Assembly (NCBI GenBank): GCA_023143935.1
Contig: JAGLGQ010000031.1
Coordinates: 1-12,016, forward strand
DNA from: Minisyncoccota bacterium
GTDB lineage: Bacteria; Patescibacteriota; Minisyncoccia; Phycocordibacterales; GCA-2747955
DNA: 12,016 nucleotides
Direction: 5' to 3'
Every line of letters begins with the position of its first letter. The first letter of the stretch is position 1. The notes beneath the pieces were generated by a model that saw only the letters and a list, made by a program, of their open reading frames with translations, was not told the DNA's origin and searched no databases. Positions 1 to 5,995 of this stretch are shown piece after piece. Position numbers and translations under genes: made by a program.

Positions 1-607
1 CTTGTTCAATAAAACCGGGGGAGGTTGCAATACAAATAGCTGTGGCATTTTGCCATGCTTTTTTTATAACTTGTTCTTTTAAATTATTTTCTACCATTTC
101 TCCATCTTTTCCAAAAATATCAATATCTAAATTTAAAATAAAAACATTTTTTGGTAATTGAAAATTTTCAAATTCCCAAGATTGAGTAATATTATAAATT
201 TTTCCAATTAAATTAGTTTTAGTGGCTAAGTCTAAATAATCAGAAACACGAGTTTTTTCTAAACACCAATTTAAATTTTTCCAATTAATTTTTTGGGGAA
301 GTTCGATATCCTGAAAAAGTGCATTGTCTCGGTGTGCATCAATATGAACAATTTCAAATTTTTTTTCATAAATTTCCGAAATTTCTAAAAAAGGAAATAA
401 TGCATAATTATGATTATCAAAAATATATATTGGTTTATTATTTATAAAAATTAATTCATATTCTTTAAGCCCAGAAAATCCTTTTTTTTCATCATCAAAA
501 TAAATCATATCATTAGATAATAAAATTTTTGCTTTTGGTTTAAATTTAAATTTTGATAAATAAATAGATTGATTATTTTTATAATTCTGTAATATTTTTT
601 TCCACAT
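1..607 (-). CDS. UPF0489 family protein (peptide-arginase-like), C-terminus beyond window
   Basis: The reading frame starts with ATG at 607 and stays open to the left edge, giving 202 residues without a stop, so the C-terminus is missing. Motifs in order are DNHNYAL (64-70), HIDAHRD (88-94), LNLDIDIF (158-165) and TSPGFI (195-200). A D-A-H-x-D motif followed by D-x-D is the metal-ligand pattern of the arginase/ureohydrolase fold, and this order of four motifs is typical of UPF0489. A few characterised UPF0489 members are Mn-dependent peptide arginases that turn arginine into ornithine in RiPP precursors; most members have no known role. No signal peptide or membrane segment is visible, so it is probably cytosolic. 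The gene starts 2 nt after the stop of the exonuclease gene upstream and has no promoter or ribosome binding site of its own, so it is the second gene of a two-gene unit. The substrate is unknown. I am fairly sure of the family and unsure of the activity. Confidence 0.72.
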   Translation of the reverse strand, partial: MWKKILQNYKNNQSIYLSKFKFKPKAKILLSNDMIYFDDEKKGFSGLKEYELIFINNKPIYIFDNHNYALFPFLEISEIYEKKFEIVHIDAHRDNALFQDIELPQKINWKNLNWCLEKTRVSDYLDLATKTNLIGKIYNITQSWEFENFQLPKNVFILNLDIDIFGKDGEMVENNLKEQVIKKAWQNATAICIATSPGFIEQ

Positions 608-609
608 TT

Positions 610-1191
610 TTAAAAGAGAGTTAAGGTTTTTGGTTCCCCCTTTTTTTCTTTTTCCCAAAAAGATGTATTTAATGGTATTTCTGTTTTCTCTTGTGTTTTT
701 CTATCTATATAATAAAGTTTATTATTTTTTAAAGCATATTCATAAACATCTTTCGTGACTTTTACGTCTTGTTCACAATATTTAATTATCTTATCAATTT
801 CACCAGAATTCCACCATGCCACGGCTTGAAGCCCGTTTGCGGATTTTGAAGTTCCTAATGTTGTTGAAGCGATTGCATCTAAACCTATTTTTTTCTTAAT
901 ACTTTTTTCAACTTTAGCAAAAACATCTAAATGATAAGTGGTATTTAAGTCAAAAGGGGCGTATTTTTGAAGTAATGGAATATCAAAATAGTTTCCATTG
1001 AAAGTAATAAACATATCAGCCTCTTCAAAAAAACTCCACATTTCATTAAATTGTTCTTCTTGAAATGAGTAGTATCTATCTGTTTCAGAATCATGCATTG
1101 AAATTACAGAAATCTCCATATCTAGAAGTGTTGGAGTTTCTGGGTCAAAAAGAGCTGTTTTTGTTTCTATATCAAAAATTAATTTCTTCAT
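610..1191 (-). CDS. RNase H-like 3'-5' exonuclease (RNase_H_2 / YprB-type)
   Basis: This 193-residue protein is a single DnaQ-like nuclease domain. Exo I is FDIET with D7 and E9. Exo II is TFNGNYFDIP with N65 and D70. HLD (87-89) follows, and Exo III is YCEQDVKVT with Y138 and D142. The YxxxD spacing is that of the DEDDy group, and the Exo II and III contexts match the RNase_H_2 family (predicted 3'-5' exonucleases acting on DNA or RNA). All four acidic metal ligands are present, so the enzyme should be active. There is no extra DNA-binding or helicase domain, so the target cannot be told. It is the first gene of a minus-strand pair with the UPF0489 gene. The ATG at 1191 is chosen because the protein begins right at the first beta strand before Exo I and a -10 box lies 8 nt upstream. 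The C-terminal tail of about 25 residues is charged and probably flexible. Confidence 0.85.
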   Translation of the reverse strand: MKKLIFDIETKTALFDPETPTLLDMEISVISMHDSETDRYYSFQEEQFNEMWSFFEEADMFITFNGNYFDIPLLQKYAPFDLNTTYHLDVFAKVEKSIKKKIGLDAIASTTLGTSKSANGLQAVAWWNSGEIDKIIKYCEQDVKVTKDVYEYALKNNKLYYIDRKTQEKTEIPLNTSFWEKEKKGEPKTLTLF

Positions 1192-1199
1192 AAACTGTT

Positions 1200-1208
1200 A
1201 TTTTAACA
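1200..1208 (-). promoter_or_regulatory. Extended -10 promoter of the exonuclease/UPF0489 unit
   Basis: Read on the minus strand this is TGTTAAAAT, an extended -10 (TGn plus TAAAAT). It ends 8 nt before the ATG at 1191. Placing the transcription start 7 nt after the hexamer gives a leader of about 2 nt. No -35 match and no Shine-Dalgarno sequence is visible. The same nine bases precede cysS on the minus strand. Confidence 0.55.
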
Positions 1209-1267
1209 TTTTTTGAATATAAAAAAAGGAAAAAATGTTAATTTCTTGTTTTTTATTTTTTCTAAAT

Positions 1268-1276
1268 TGCTATAAT
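1268..1276 (+). promoter_or_regulatory. Extended -10 promoter of mltG-prfA
   Basis: TGCTATAAT is a consensus extended -10. It is 12 nt upstream of the GTG at 1289 and 15 nt upstream of the ATG at 1292, so the leader would be about 6-9 nt. A weak -35 (TTGTTT, 1246-1251) lies 19 nt upstream. No Shine-Dalgarno sequence fits between the predicted transcription start and either start codon. Confidence 0.6.
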
Positions 1277-1291
1277 ATAAGTCATTAAGTG

Positions 1292-2353
1292 ATGGAAGTT
1301 GAAGAAAAACATTTTAGGGTTAAATTTATTAAACGAAGATGGTTAAAAAAAATCATCTTTATTTTTGTTTTATTCTTTTTTATATTTCCGATGGTAGCTT
1401 TTTTTTCTTTTTTCTTTTTGGTTCAACCACCAGAGAATTTTCCCACCAATCAAGTTTTTGAAATAAAAAAGGGTCAAAGTGTAAATGAAATAGCTAATTT
1501 TTTAGAAAAACAAGAAATAATCAATTCAGCTTTATTATTTAAATTATTTAATTATTATCAAAAAAATTTTATAAATATAAATACAAATATTAAATCAAGT
1601 CATTATTCTTTTCACACTCCATTAGATACGCTTAAAGTTTTTTTTAAATTAGAAAAAGGAGAGTCTGGTATAGATGATATTGGTGTTGTAATTCCTGAAG
1701 GTTGGGCAAATTTTCAAATAGCCAAAAAAATGTCTGAAACATTTAAAAAAATTTCTGAAGATAAATTTTTAAAACTTGCAAAAGAATATGAGGGGTATTT
1801 ATATCCCAGTAAATATTATTTTTCTGAATATGAAGTAAGTGAAGAAATAATAATAGAAAAAATGCTTGATACCTTTAAGAAAAAAAACAAAGAAATAAAA
1901 GCAGAGGTTGATAAGAGTGATTCATCTTGGGAAAAAATTATTATCATGGCATCTATAATTGAAAAAGAGGCAAATTCAAATTATGAAATTAAAAGAAAAG
2001 TTTCGGGTGTTTTATGGAAAAGAATTTCAATAAATATGCCATTACAGGTTGATGTATTTGTTGATTACATACTTAAAGAGCATACTCCAAGAAAAACTTT
2101 TGAACATTTAAAAATAGATTCTCCATATAATACTTATCTACACAAGGGTTTAACTCCGACTCCAATGAGTAATCCTTCAAGAGATTCCATAAAAGCCGCG
2201 TTTTGGCCAGAAGAAACTGAATATTTATATTATTTAACTGGTAAAGATGGTAATTTTTATTTTTCTAAAACTTACAAACAGCATTTAATTTATAAAGATA
2301 AATATATAAGTAAATATATTTCACCAAAGAAAATAGAAAATGTGGTAAAATAG
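1292..2353 (+). CDS. mltG: Endolytic murein transglycosylase MltG (YceG-like)
   Basis: MltG cuts nascent peptidoglycan strands at the outer face of the cytoplasmic membrane and so sets glycan length. The protein has 353 residues from ATG 1292, close to the family norm of about 340. A basic N-terminus (about 8-20) is followed by one transmembrane helix at about 19-44. Then comes a LysM-like region (FEIKKGQSVNEIA, about 57-69). The catalytic domain carries ASIIEKEA (220-227), which holds the catalytic glutamate in its E-K-E core. The late signature is DSPYNTYLHKGLTPTPMSNP (277-296), close to the usual SPYNTY-HKGLPPGPISNP. The LQ-D-P-T segment usual in the family is changed to LQVDVF. A GTG at 1289 is directly in frame before the ATG and cannot be excluded as the start. 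The stop is TAG, and prfA begins 7 nt later, so the two are probably co-transcribed. Confidence 0.93.
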   Translation: MEVEEKHFRVKFIKRRWLKKIIFIFVLFFFIFPMVAFFSFFFLVQPPENFPTNQVFEIKKGQSVNEIANFLEKQEIINSALLFKLFNYYQKNFININTNIKSSHYSFHTPLDTLKVFFKLEKGESGIDDIGVVIPEGWANFQIAKKMSETFKKISEDKFLKLAKEYEGYLYPSKYYFSEYEVSEEIIIEKMLDTFKKKNKEIKAEVDKSDSSWEKIIIMASIIEKEANSNYEIKRKVSGVLWKRISINMPLQVDVFVDYILKEHTPRKTFEHLKIDSPYNTYLHKGLTPTPMSNPSRDSIKAAFWPEETEYLYYLTGKDGNFYFSKTYKQHLIYKDKYISKYISPKKIENVVK

Positions 2354-2360
2354 TGAGTAT

Positions 2361-3323
2361 ATGGAGAATAAAGACATAAAAAATAATTTTAATGTTATTG
2401 ATTATTTAGAAAATCAAAAGACTAAGTTTTTAGTGGAAGAGTATCAAAGATTAGAGGAAGTGGAGAAAGAAACAAGAGAATTAGCTCAAGATGAAGAAAT
2501 GGCTGATTTGGTTAATGATGACCTAAAATCTTTAGAAAAACAAAAAAAAGAAATGCAAAATCAGATTTTAGAAATTATTGAAAAAGAAAAAGAAGAAGAA
2601 AAATTCCCCAATGAACTTGTTTTGGAAGTGCGAGCGGGAGCTGGTGGAGATGAAGCTTCACTTTTTGCTTTTCAATTAGCAGAAATGTACCAAAGATATG
2701 CAGATAAAAAAGGGTGGACATATAGAAAACTCTCAGAATCTTTAAATGAATTAGGTGGATACAAAGAAGCTTCTTTTGAATTTAAGGGTCTTGATTGTTA
2801 TAGAAAATTAAGATTTGAAACGGGTGCGCATAGGGTACAAAGAATTCCCACAACAGAAAAAATGGGTAGAATTCATACTTCGACTGCTACTGTGGCCATA
2901 ATGCCAATTCGTAAAAAAATTACTATTCAAGTTAAATCTGATGAAATAGAAAGAGAAACTTCTAAGTGTGGGGGGGCAGGAGGGCAATCTGTAAACAAAA
3001 CAGAGTCGGCCGTTAGATTAATTCATATTCCTACTGGAGAAAGTGTGCGTTGTACTGAAGAAAGAACACAATTAAAAAATCATAATAAAGCCATGTCCCT
3101 TTTACTTTCTAGACTTCAACAGCTTCACGATGAAGAAGAAGAAAAAAAACATGCGGATATTCGTAAAAATCAAGTAGGAACGGGGGATAGGTCTGAAAAG
3201 ATACGAACTTACAATTTTCCACAAGATAGGGTTACTGATCATAGATTAAAAAAGAATTGGCATAATATTGAAAAAATCATGATGGGAGAAATTGATGATA
3301 TTGTTGGGGCATTTGAGGAATAA
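2361..3323 (+). CDS. prfA: Peptide chain release factor 1
   Basis: RF1 reads UAA and UAG in the ribosomal A site and triggers peptide release. The codon-recognition tripeptide is P-T-T (163-165, within QRIPTTE), the P-x-T form of RF1 and not the S-P-F of RF2. The catalytic GGQ is at 207-209 within CGGAGGQSVNKTESAVR. The usual histidine after GGQ is serine here (S210). The C-terminal GDRSEKIRTYNFPQDRVTDHR (275-295) is typical of RF1. At 320 residues it is about 40 shorter than E. coli RF1, and the shortfall is in the N-terminal coiled-coil domain (about 1-85, rich in E and K). The GGQ codons include a run of seven G. It lies 7 nt after mltG with no Shine-Dalgarno sequence. prmC, which encodes the methylase for Q209, is convergent 183 nt downstream. 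Confidence 0.96.
   Translation: MENKDIKNNFNVIDYLENQKTKFLVEEYQRLEEVEKETRELAQDEEMADLVNDDLKSLEKQKKEMQNQILEIIEKEKEEEKFPNELVLEVRAGAGGDEASLFAFQLAEMYQRYADKKGWTYRKLSESLNELGGYKEASFEFKGLDCYRKLRFETGAHRVQRIPTTEKMGRIHTSTATVAIMPIRKKITIQVKSDEIERETSKCGGAGGQSVNKTESAVRLIHIPTGESVRCTEERTQLKNHNKAMSLLLSRLQQLHDEEEEKKHADIRKNQVGTGDRSEKIRTYNFPQDRVTDHRLKKNWHNIEKIMMGEIDDIVGAFEE
2970..2976 (+). repeat. G7 homopolymer in prfA
   Basis: Seven consecutive G encode Gly-Gly plus the first base of Ala, just before the GGQ motif. The protein requires glycines here, but GGG-GGG is a surprising choice in a genome that usually ends glycine codons in T or A. Confidence 0.9.
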
Positions 3324-3355
3324 AAAAAGTTACCCACATATGATTAAAAAAAAGA

Positions 3356-3383
3356 TTGTAATTTTTAATAGAGGAGTTATAAT
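3356..3383 (+). promoter_or_regulatory. Promoter of the candidate small RNA
   Basis: The -35 TTGTAA (3356-3361) and the -10 TATAAT (3378-3383) are 16 nt apart, which is near consensus for a housekeeping sigma factor. The predicted transcription start is about 3390, within two bases of the first paired base of hairpin 1. An AT-only inverted repeat (ATTAAAAA at 3343-3350, TTTTTAAT at 3362-3369) brackets the -35; its role, if any, is unknown. Confidence 0.6.
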
Positions 3384-3387
3384 ATGT

Positions 3388-3471
3388 ATATTCATTTGGT
3401 AGTAGTCTTCGGATTTTTATTAGGTGAATATTGAGAAATTTCGACTTCGGTTGAGGTTTTTTATTTTTTTT
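3388..3471 (+). ncRNA. Candidate small RNA made of two UUCG-capped hairpins
   Basis: No convincing protein is encoded between prfA and prmC. Downstream of a good promoter the plus strand can form two hairpins in a row, each closed by C(UUCG)G. Hairpin 1 pairs 3388-3407 with 3412-3431: 13 Watson-Crick pairs, 6 G-U pairs and one U-U mismatch. Hairpin 2 pairs 3432-3445 with 3450-3463 and is followed directly by a run of eight T, so it doubles as an intrinsic terminator. The predicted transcript, about 3390-3470, would be about 80 nt and almost completely double-stranded. On the minus strand the many G-U pairs would become A-C mismatches and the loop would be CGAA, so the structure is specific to the plus strand. 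It does not look like tRNA, tmRNA, 6S, SRP RNA or RNase P RNA. Its function is unknown. It could also be no more than a terminator with a long preceding hairpin. Confidence 0.6.
3432..3471 (+). terminator. Intrinsic terminator with UUCG loop
   Basis: The stem pairs 3432-3445 with 3450-3463 (14 pairs, five of them G-U) around a UUCG tetraloop. Positions 3464-3471 are all T. It ends the candidate small RNA and could also stop read-through from mltG-prfA before transcription enters the convergent prmC gene. Confidence 0.75.
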
Positions 3472-3506
3472 AAGTAAATCAGATTTTTTTTAAAAAAAAG
3501 ATAGGG

Positions 3507-4259
3507 TTAAAAATTGATAATTAGAACTCTTTTTTTGTTATATTGATCTATCCAAAATTTATAATTTTTTATTTTTTGTTTTTTTAAAAATTCATTAATC
3601 AAAGGAACTTGCCACGAGTCAAATTCAATCCACATTTCACCACTTGGTTTTAAATAGTTTTGTCCCTCTGTGATAATTTTTTTTATAAAATATAATCCAT
3701 TATCATTCGCAAATAGGGTAGAGTAATTTTCATTTTTTAATACTGAATTTTGCACTTTTTTTTTTCTATTTTTTGCGATATAAGGAGGATTAGCTAAAAT
3801 CACATCATATTTTTTTAAAGGAATATTGCCAAAAACATTAGATTTAAAAATTTTCCAACGTTTCGGTATTGCAGAAAAATTTAATTTTAAATTTTTTTTA
3901 ATTTGTTTTATATATTCAGGGTTTAATTCTGCAAAATCAACATTTACATTTTTTAAATTTTTCAAAATTCCAAGCCCTATACAACCAGAACCAGAAAAAA
4001 TATCTAAAATTTCAATAGAAGTTTCATTTTGATGTTGTTTTATAAAATCATTTACCCAAAATTCAGTTTCAGTACGGGGGATTAAGGGTTTATAAGATAA
4101 ATCGATAAAACAATCTAAAAAAGGAATATTTCCAATTAAATATGCAAGAGGTATACCAGTATCGAGTTTTTTTAAATCGGCAAAAAAAGCTCCGCTTTTT
4201 TTGCCGTCATATTTTTCTTCCAAAAGCCATTTTTTTTCTTGTTTTAAAATATTTTTCAT
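3507..4259 (-). CDS. prmC: Release factor glutamine methyltransferase PrmC
   Basis: PrmC transfers a methyl group from S-adenosylmethionine to the glutamine of the GGQ motif in release factors. The 250-residue protein has a short N-terminal helical region carrying the family motif PLAYLIGNIPFLD (37-49). RTETE (62-66) is the PrmC form of the segment leading into the methylase fold. The SAM-binding motif I is ILDIFSGSGCIGLG (84-97). The catalytic NPPY is at 157-160 and positions the glutamine amide. E. coli PrmC has 277 residues, so the N-terminal release-factor-binding bundle is trimmed, in parallel with the shortened RF1 encoded nearby. The start ATG at 4259 has a TAAAAT box 6 nt upstream. 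The gene is divergent from the AI-2E family gene, with 43 nt between the two starts, and convergent with prfA and the small RNA. Confidence 0.93.
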   Translation of the reverse strand: MKNILKQEKKWLLEEKYDGKKSGAFFADLKKLDTGIPLAYLIGNIPFLDCFIDLSYKPLIPRTETEFWVNDFIKQHQNETSIEILDIFSGSGCIGLGILKNLKNVNVDFAELNPEYIKQIKKNLKLNFSAIPKRWKIFKSNVFGNIPLKKYDVILANPPYIAKNRKKKVQNSVLKNENYSTLFANDNGLYFIKKIITEGQNYLKPSGEMWIEFDSWQVPLINEFLKKQKIKNYKFWIDQYNKKRVLIINF

Positions 4260-4265
4260 AAAATA

Positions 4266-4296
4266 ATTTTAATTTGTCGTTTCATATGATATTATA
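4266..4296 (-). promoter_or_regulatory. Promoter region of prmC (two possible -10 boxes)
   Basis: On the minus strand TAAAAT (4271 down to 4266) ends 6 nt before the prmC ATG and would put the transcription start on the A of the start codon. A second box, TATAAT (4296 down to 4291), is a better match and would give a leader of about 25 nt. It overlaps the plus-strand -10 of the divergent gene almost exactly. Confidence 0.45.
4287..4295 (+). promoter_or_regulatory. Extended -10 promoter of the AI-2E family gene
   Basis: TGATATTAT is an extended -10 (TG at 4287-4288, hexamer TATTAT at 4290-4295) ending 7 nt before the ATG at 4303. The transcription start would be about 4302, which makes the mRNA practically leaderless. 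There is no Shine-Dalgarno sequence. Confidence 0.55.
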
Positions 4297-4302
4297 CTGT
4301 AT

Positions 4303-5400
4303 ATGAGTAAAAATAGTATAAATGTAAATATATCATTCTCAACCATTATTAAAATTACATTATTTTTAATATTACTTTTTTTATTGTTTTTTTTTCAAAA
4401 TTTAGTTATATCTATTCTTACCGCAATAGTTATAGCAACATCCTTAGAACCCATTATTCATAAATTAGAAAAAATTAAAATACCACGTGTTTTTGCCACC
4501 ATATTAATATATATTATTCTTTTAGGTTTAATTGCATCTACTCTTTTGTTATTTGTTCCAAATTTAGCCGAGCAAGGAAATAATATATATAAAGAATTAC
4601 CGACTTATATTCAATCAGTAAATTCTTGGATAGAAACTCAAACAGATAATGGTGGAATTTTTTCAGAAATAATTGGCGTTTTTCAAAATCAAATTGAAAG
4701 TTTTAATTTAGTAGATTCAGAAAATAATTTAAATACAAATTCAACATCGGTTACTGATTTTATAATTTTAATTTTTGGTGGTTTGTTTAATTTTATTTTA
4801 ATTATAGTTTTATCTTTTTATTTTACTCTTCAAGAACATGGGATTGATAATTTTTTAAAAATTATAACTCCAGCAAAATATACTAAATATGCTATTGGTT
4901 TATGGAAAAGAAGTCAAAAAAAAATTGGTTATTGGATGCAGGGGCAATTAATTTTGGGTTTAGTTATAGGAGTTATTACTTATTTGGGACTAGTGGCATT
5001 TTTTGGATTTGAAGAAGCTTTATTGCTTGCATGTATAGCAGTAATTGCTGAATTAATTCCAGTATTGGGTCCTTTTATTGCCGCAGTTCCCGCCATGGCT
5101 ATCGGTTTATTAGATGGAGGGGTATCTATGATGGGGGGGGTGGCTATTTTTTATTTAGTAATTCAAATGATTGAAAGTCAATTAATATATCCATTAGTTG
5201 TAAAAAAGGTTGTAGGAGTTCCGTCTTTTTTGGTTATAATATCATTAATTGTTGGGGCACAATTATTTGGTTTTTTGGGAGTAGTTTTATCTATTCCAAT
5301 CGCAGCTGCTTTAATGGAATTTATTAAAGATATTGAAAAAAAACAAGAGGAAGAAATAAAAAAAGGGGAAGCAAAAGAAATAAGTTTAGAAAAAAAATAA
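4303..5400 (+). CDS. AI-2E family transporter (PF01594 permease)
   Basis: This 365-residue polytopic membrane protein has the AI-2E family layout. Two N-terminal hydrophobic segments lie at about 15-47 and 64-86. A soluble stretch follows (about 87-150), then a helix pair at about 152-175, an amphipathic linker with WKRSQKKIGYWMQGQ (201-215), and a C-terminal membrane block (about 216-340). The block contains PVLGPFIAAVPAMAIGLLDG (253-272) and GVPSFLVIISLIVGAQLFG (305-323), both hallmarks of the family. Members include the quorum-signal exporter TqsA and Na+/H+ antiporters, so the substrate cannot be called from sequence. The C-terminal tail (342-365) is charged and rich in K and E. A run of eight G encodes G278-G279. 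cmk starts 20 nt downstream and is probably co-transcribed. Confidence 0.9.
   Translation: MSKNSINVNISFSTIIKITLFLILLFLLFFFQNLVISILTAIVIATSLEPIIHKLEKIKIPRVFATILIYIILLGLIASTLLLFVPNLAEQGNNIYKELPTYIQSVNSWIETQTDNGGIFSEIIGVFQNQIESFNLVDSENNLNTNSTSVTDFIILIFGGLFNFILIIVLSFYFTLQEHGIDNFLKIITPAKYTKYAIGLWKRSQKKIGYWMQGQLILGLVIGVITYLGLVAFFGFEEALLLACIAVIAELIPVLGPFIAAVPAMAIGLLDGGVSMMGGVAIFYLVIQMIESQLIYPLVVKKVVGVPSFLVIISLIVGAQLFGFLGVVLSIPIAAALMEFIKDIEKKQEEEIKKGEAKEISLEKK
5133..5140 (+). repeat. G8 homopolymer in the AI-2E family gene
   Basis: Eight consecutive G follow ATG-ATG and encode Gly-Gly plus the first base of Val, inside the C-terminal membrane block. Loss of one G leads to a TAG within about 6 codons; gain of one leads to a TGA about 13 codons on. 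Confidence 0.9.
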
Positions 5401-5420
5401 GTTTAATAATATTAAAAAAT

Positions 5421-5942
5421 ATGAAAATTACAATTTCAGGAATTGGTGGGGTAGGAAAGGGTACAACGGCAAAATTACTTTCTCAAAAACTTAAATTTAA
5501 AAATATATCTGGTGGTAATTTTTTTAGAGAAATGGCAAAAACAGAAGGAATGTCTCTTTATGATTTTGAACAATTTGTTAAAGAAAATCCAAAATATGAT
5601 GAACGATTGGATAAAATGCAAAAAAAATATGGAAGAGAAAATGATAATTTTGTTTTAGAGTCAAGGCTTGGTTGGTACTTTGTACCAGATTCTTTAAAGA
5701 TTAAATTGATTTGTAAAGAAAATATTAGACTAAAAAGAATAATGAATAGAGATGGATTAAGTATTGATGTAACTAAAAAAGAAGAAAAAAAACGATTAAA
5801 ATCCATAAATTTAAGATATAAAAAACTTTACGATATAAATGATTGGTCAAATAATAAAAATTTTAATTTGGTAGTTGATACAACAAATAATAAACCACAA
5901 ACTGTTGTAAATATTATATTAAACCACATAAATAAAAAATAG
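5421..5942 (+). CDS. cmk: Cytidylate kinase, archaeal-type (AAA/P-loop nucleotide kinase)
   Basis: This kinase is predicted to phosphorylate CMP/dCMP with ATP in pyrimidine nucleotide metabolism. The 173-residue protein starts with the P-loop strand and Walker A: GIGGVGKGTT (7-16), with K13. The GKGT form resembles adenylate kinase. ISGGNFFREMAK (29-40) corresponds to the SAGEIFREMA segment that binds the nucleoside monophosphate in archaeal-type Cmk (Cytidylate_kin2). LESRLGW (79-85) and the C-terminal VVDTT (151-155) are also typical. The short length fits the archaeal-type enzyme and not the approximately 225-residue E. coli type. It follows the membrane protein gene after 20 nt with no Shine-Dalgarno sequence and no own promoter that I can see. 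The stop is TAG. A related small nucleoside monophosphate kinase is the main alternative. Confidence 0.8.
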   Translation: MKITISGIGGVGKGTTAKLLSQKLKFKNISGGNFFREMAKTEGMSLYDFEQFVKENPKYDERLDKMQKKYGRENDNFVLESRLGWYFVPDSLKIKLICKENIRLKRIMNRDGLSIDVTKKEEKKRLKSINLRYKKLYDINDWSNNKNFNLVVDTTNNKPQTVVNIILNHINKK

Positions 5943-5960
5943 TATTTTATAATATTTTAT

Positions 5961-5988
5961 TTGTTTTTTAAATTATATAGTATATAAT
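5961..5988 (+). promoter_or_regulatory. Promoter of the type IV pilus operon
   Basis: TTGTTT (5961-5966) and TATAAT (5983-5988) are 16 nt apart. The -10 ends 7 nt before the ATG at 5996, so the predicted transcription start (about 5995) makes the pilN-like mRNA leaderless or one nucleotide longer. No Shine-Dalgarno sequence is present. Confidence 0.6.
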
Positions 5989-5995
5989 AATTTTA

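Noticed and set aside
3343..3369. An inverted repeat ATTAAAAA-11 nt-TTTTTAAT after prfA, considered as a terminator or operator.
   Set aside because: It is AT-only in an AT-rich region and has an 11-nt loop. It brackets the small RNA -35 but there is no second copy or known operator match to support a regulatory call.
3384..3434. A 16-codon frame (ATG at 3384, TGA at 3432) behind GAGGAG, the only Shine-Dalgarno-like sequence at a good distance from an ATG in the window.
   Set aside because: The -10 box overlaps the spacer and the predicted transcription start (about 3390) lies after the ATG. The same bases form a nearly perfect hairpin with G-U pairs, which explains the sequence better as RNA structure.
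3826..4032. A 68-codon plus-strand frame.
   Set aside because: It lies antisense inside prmC, whose SAM-binding motif I is coded by the same bases. It has Phe/Lys-rich low-complexity content with no family features.
5558..5806. An 82-codon minus-strand frame.
   Set aside because: It lies antisense inside the cytidylate kinase gene, is Ser/Phe/Leu-rich, and has no promoter or recognisable motif.
5943..5982. A possible AT-only terminator hairpin after cmk followed by TTGTTTTTT.
   Set aside because: Any stem has no G-C pairs and the T-run overlaps the -35 of the pilus promoter, so the signal cannot be told from base composition.
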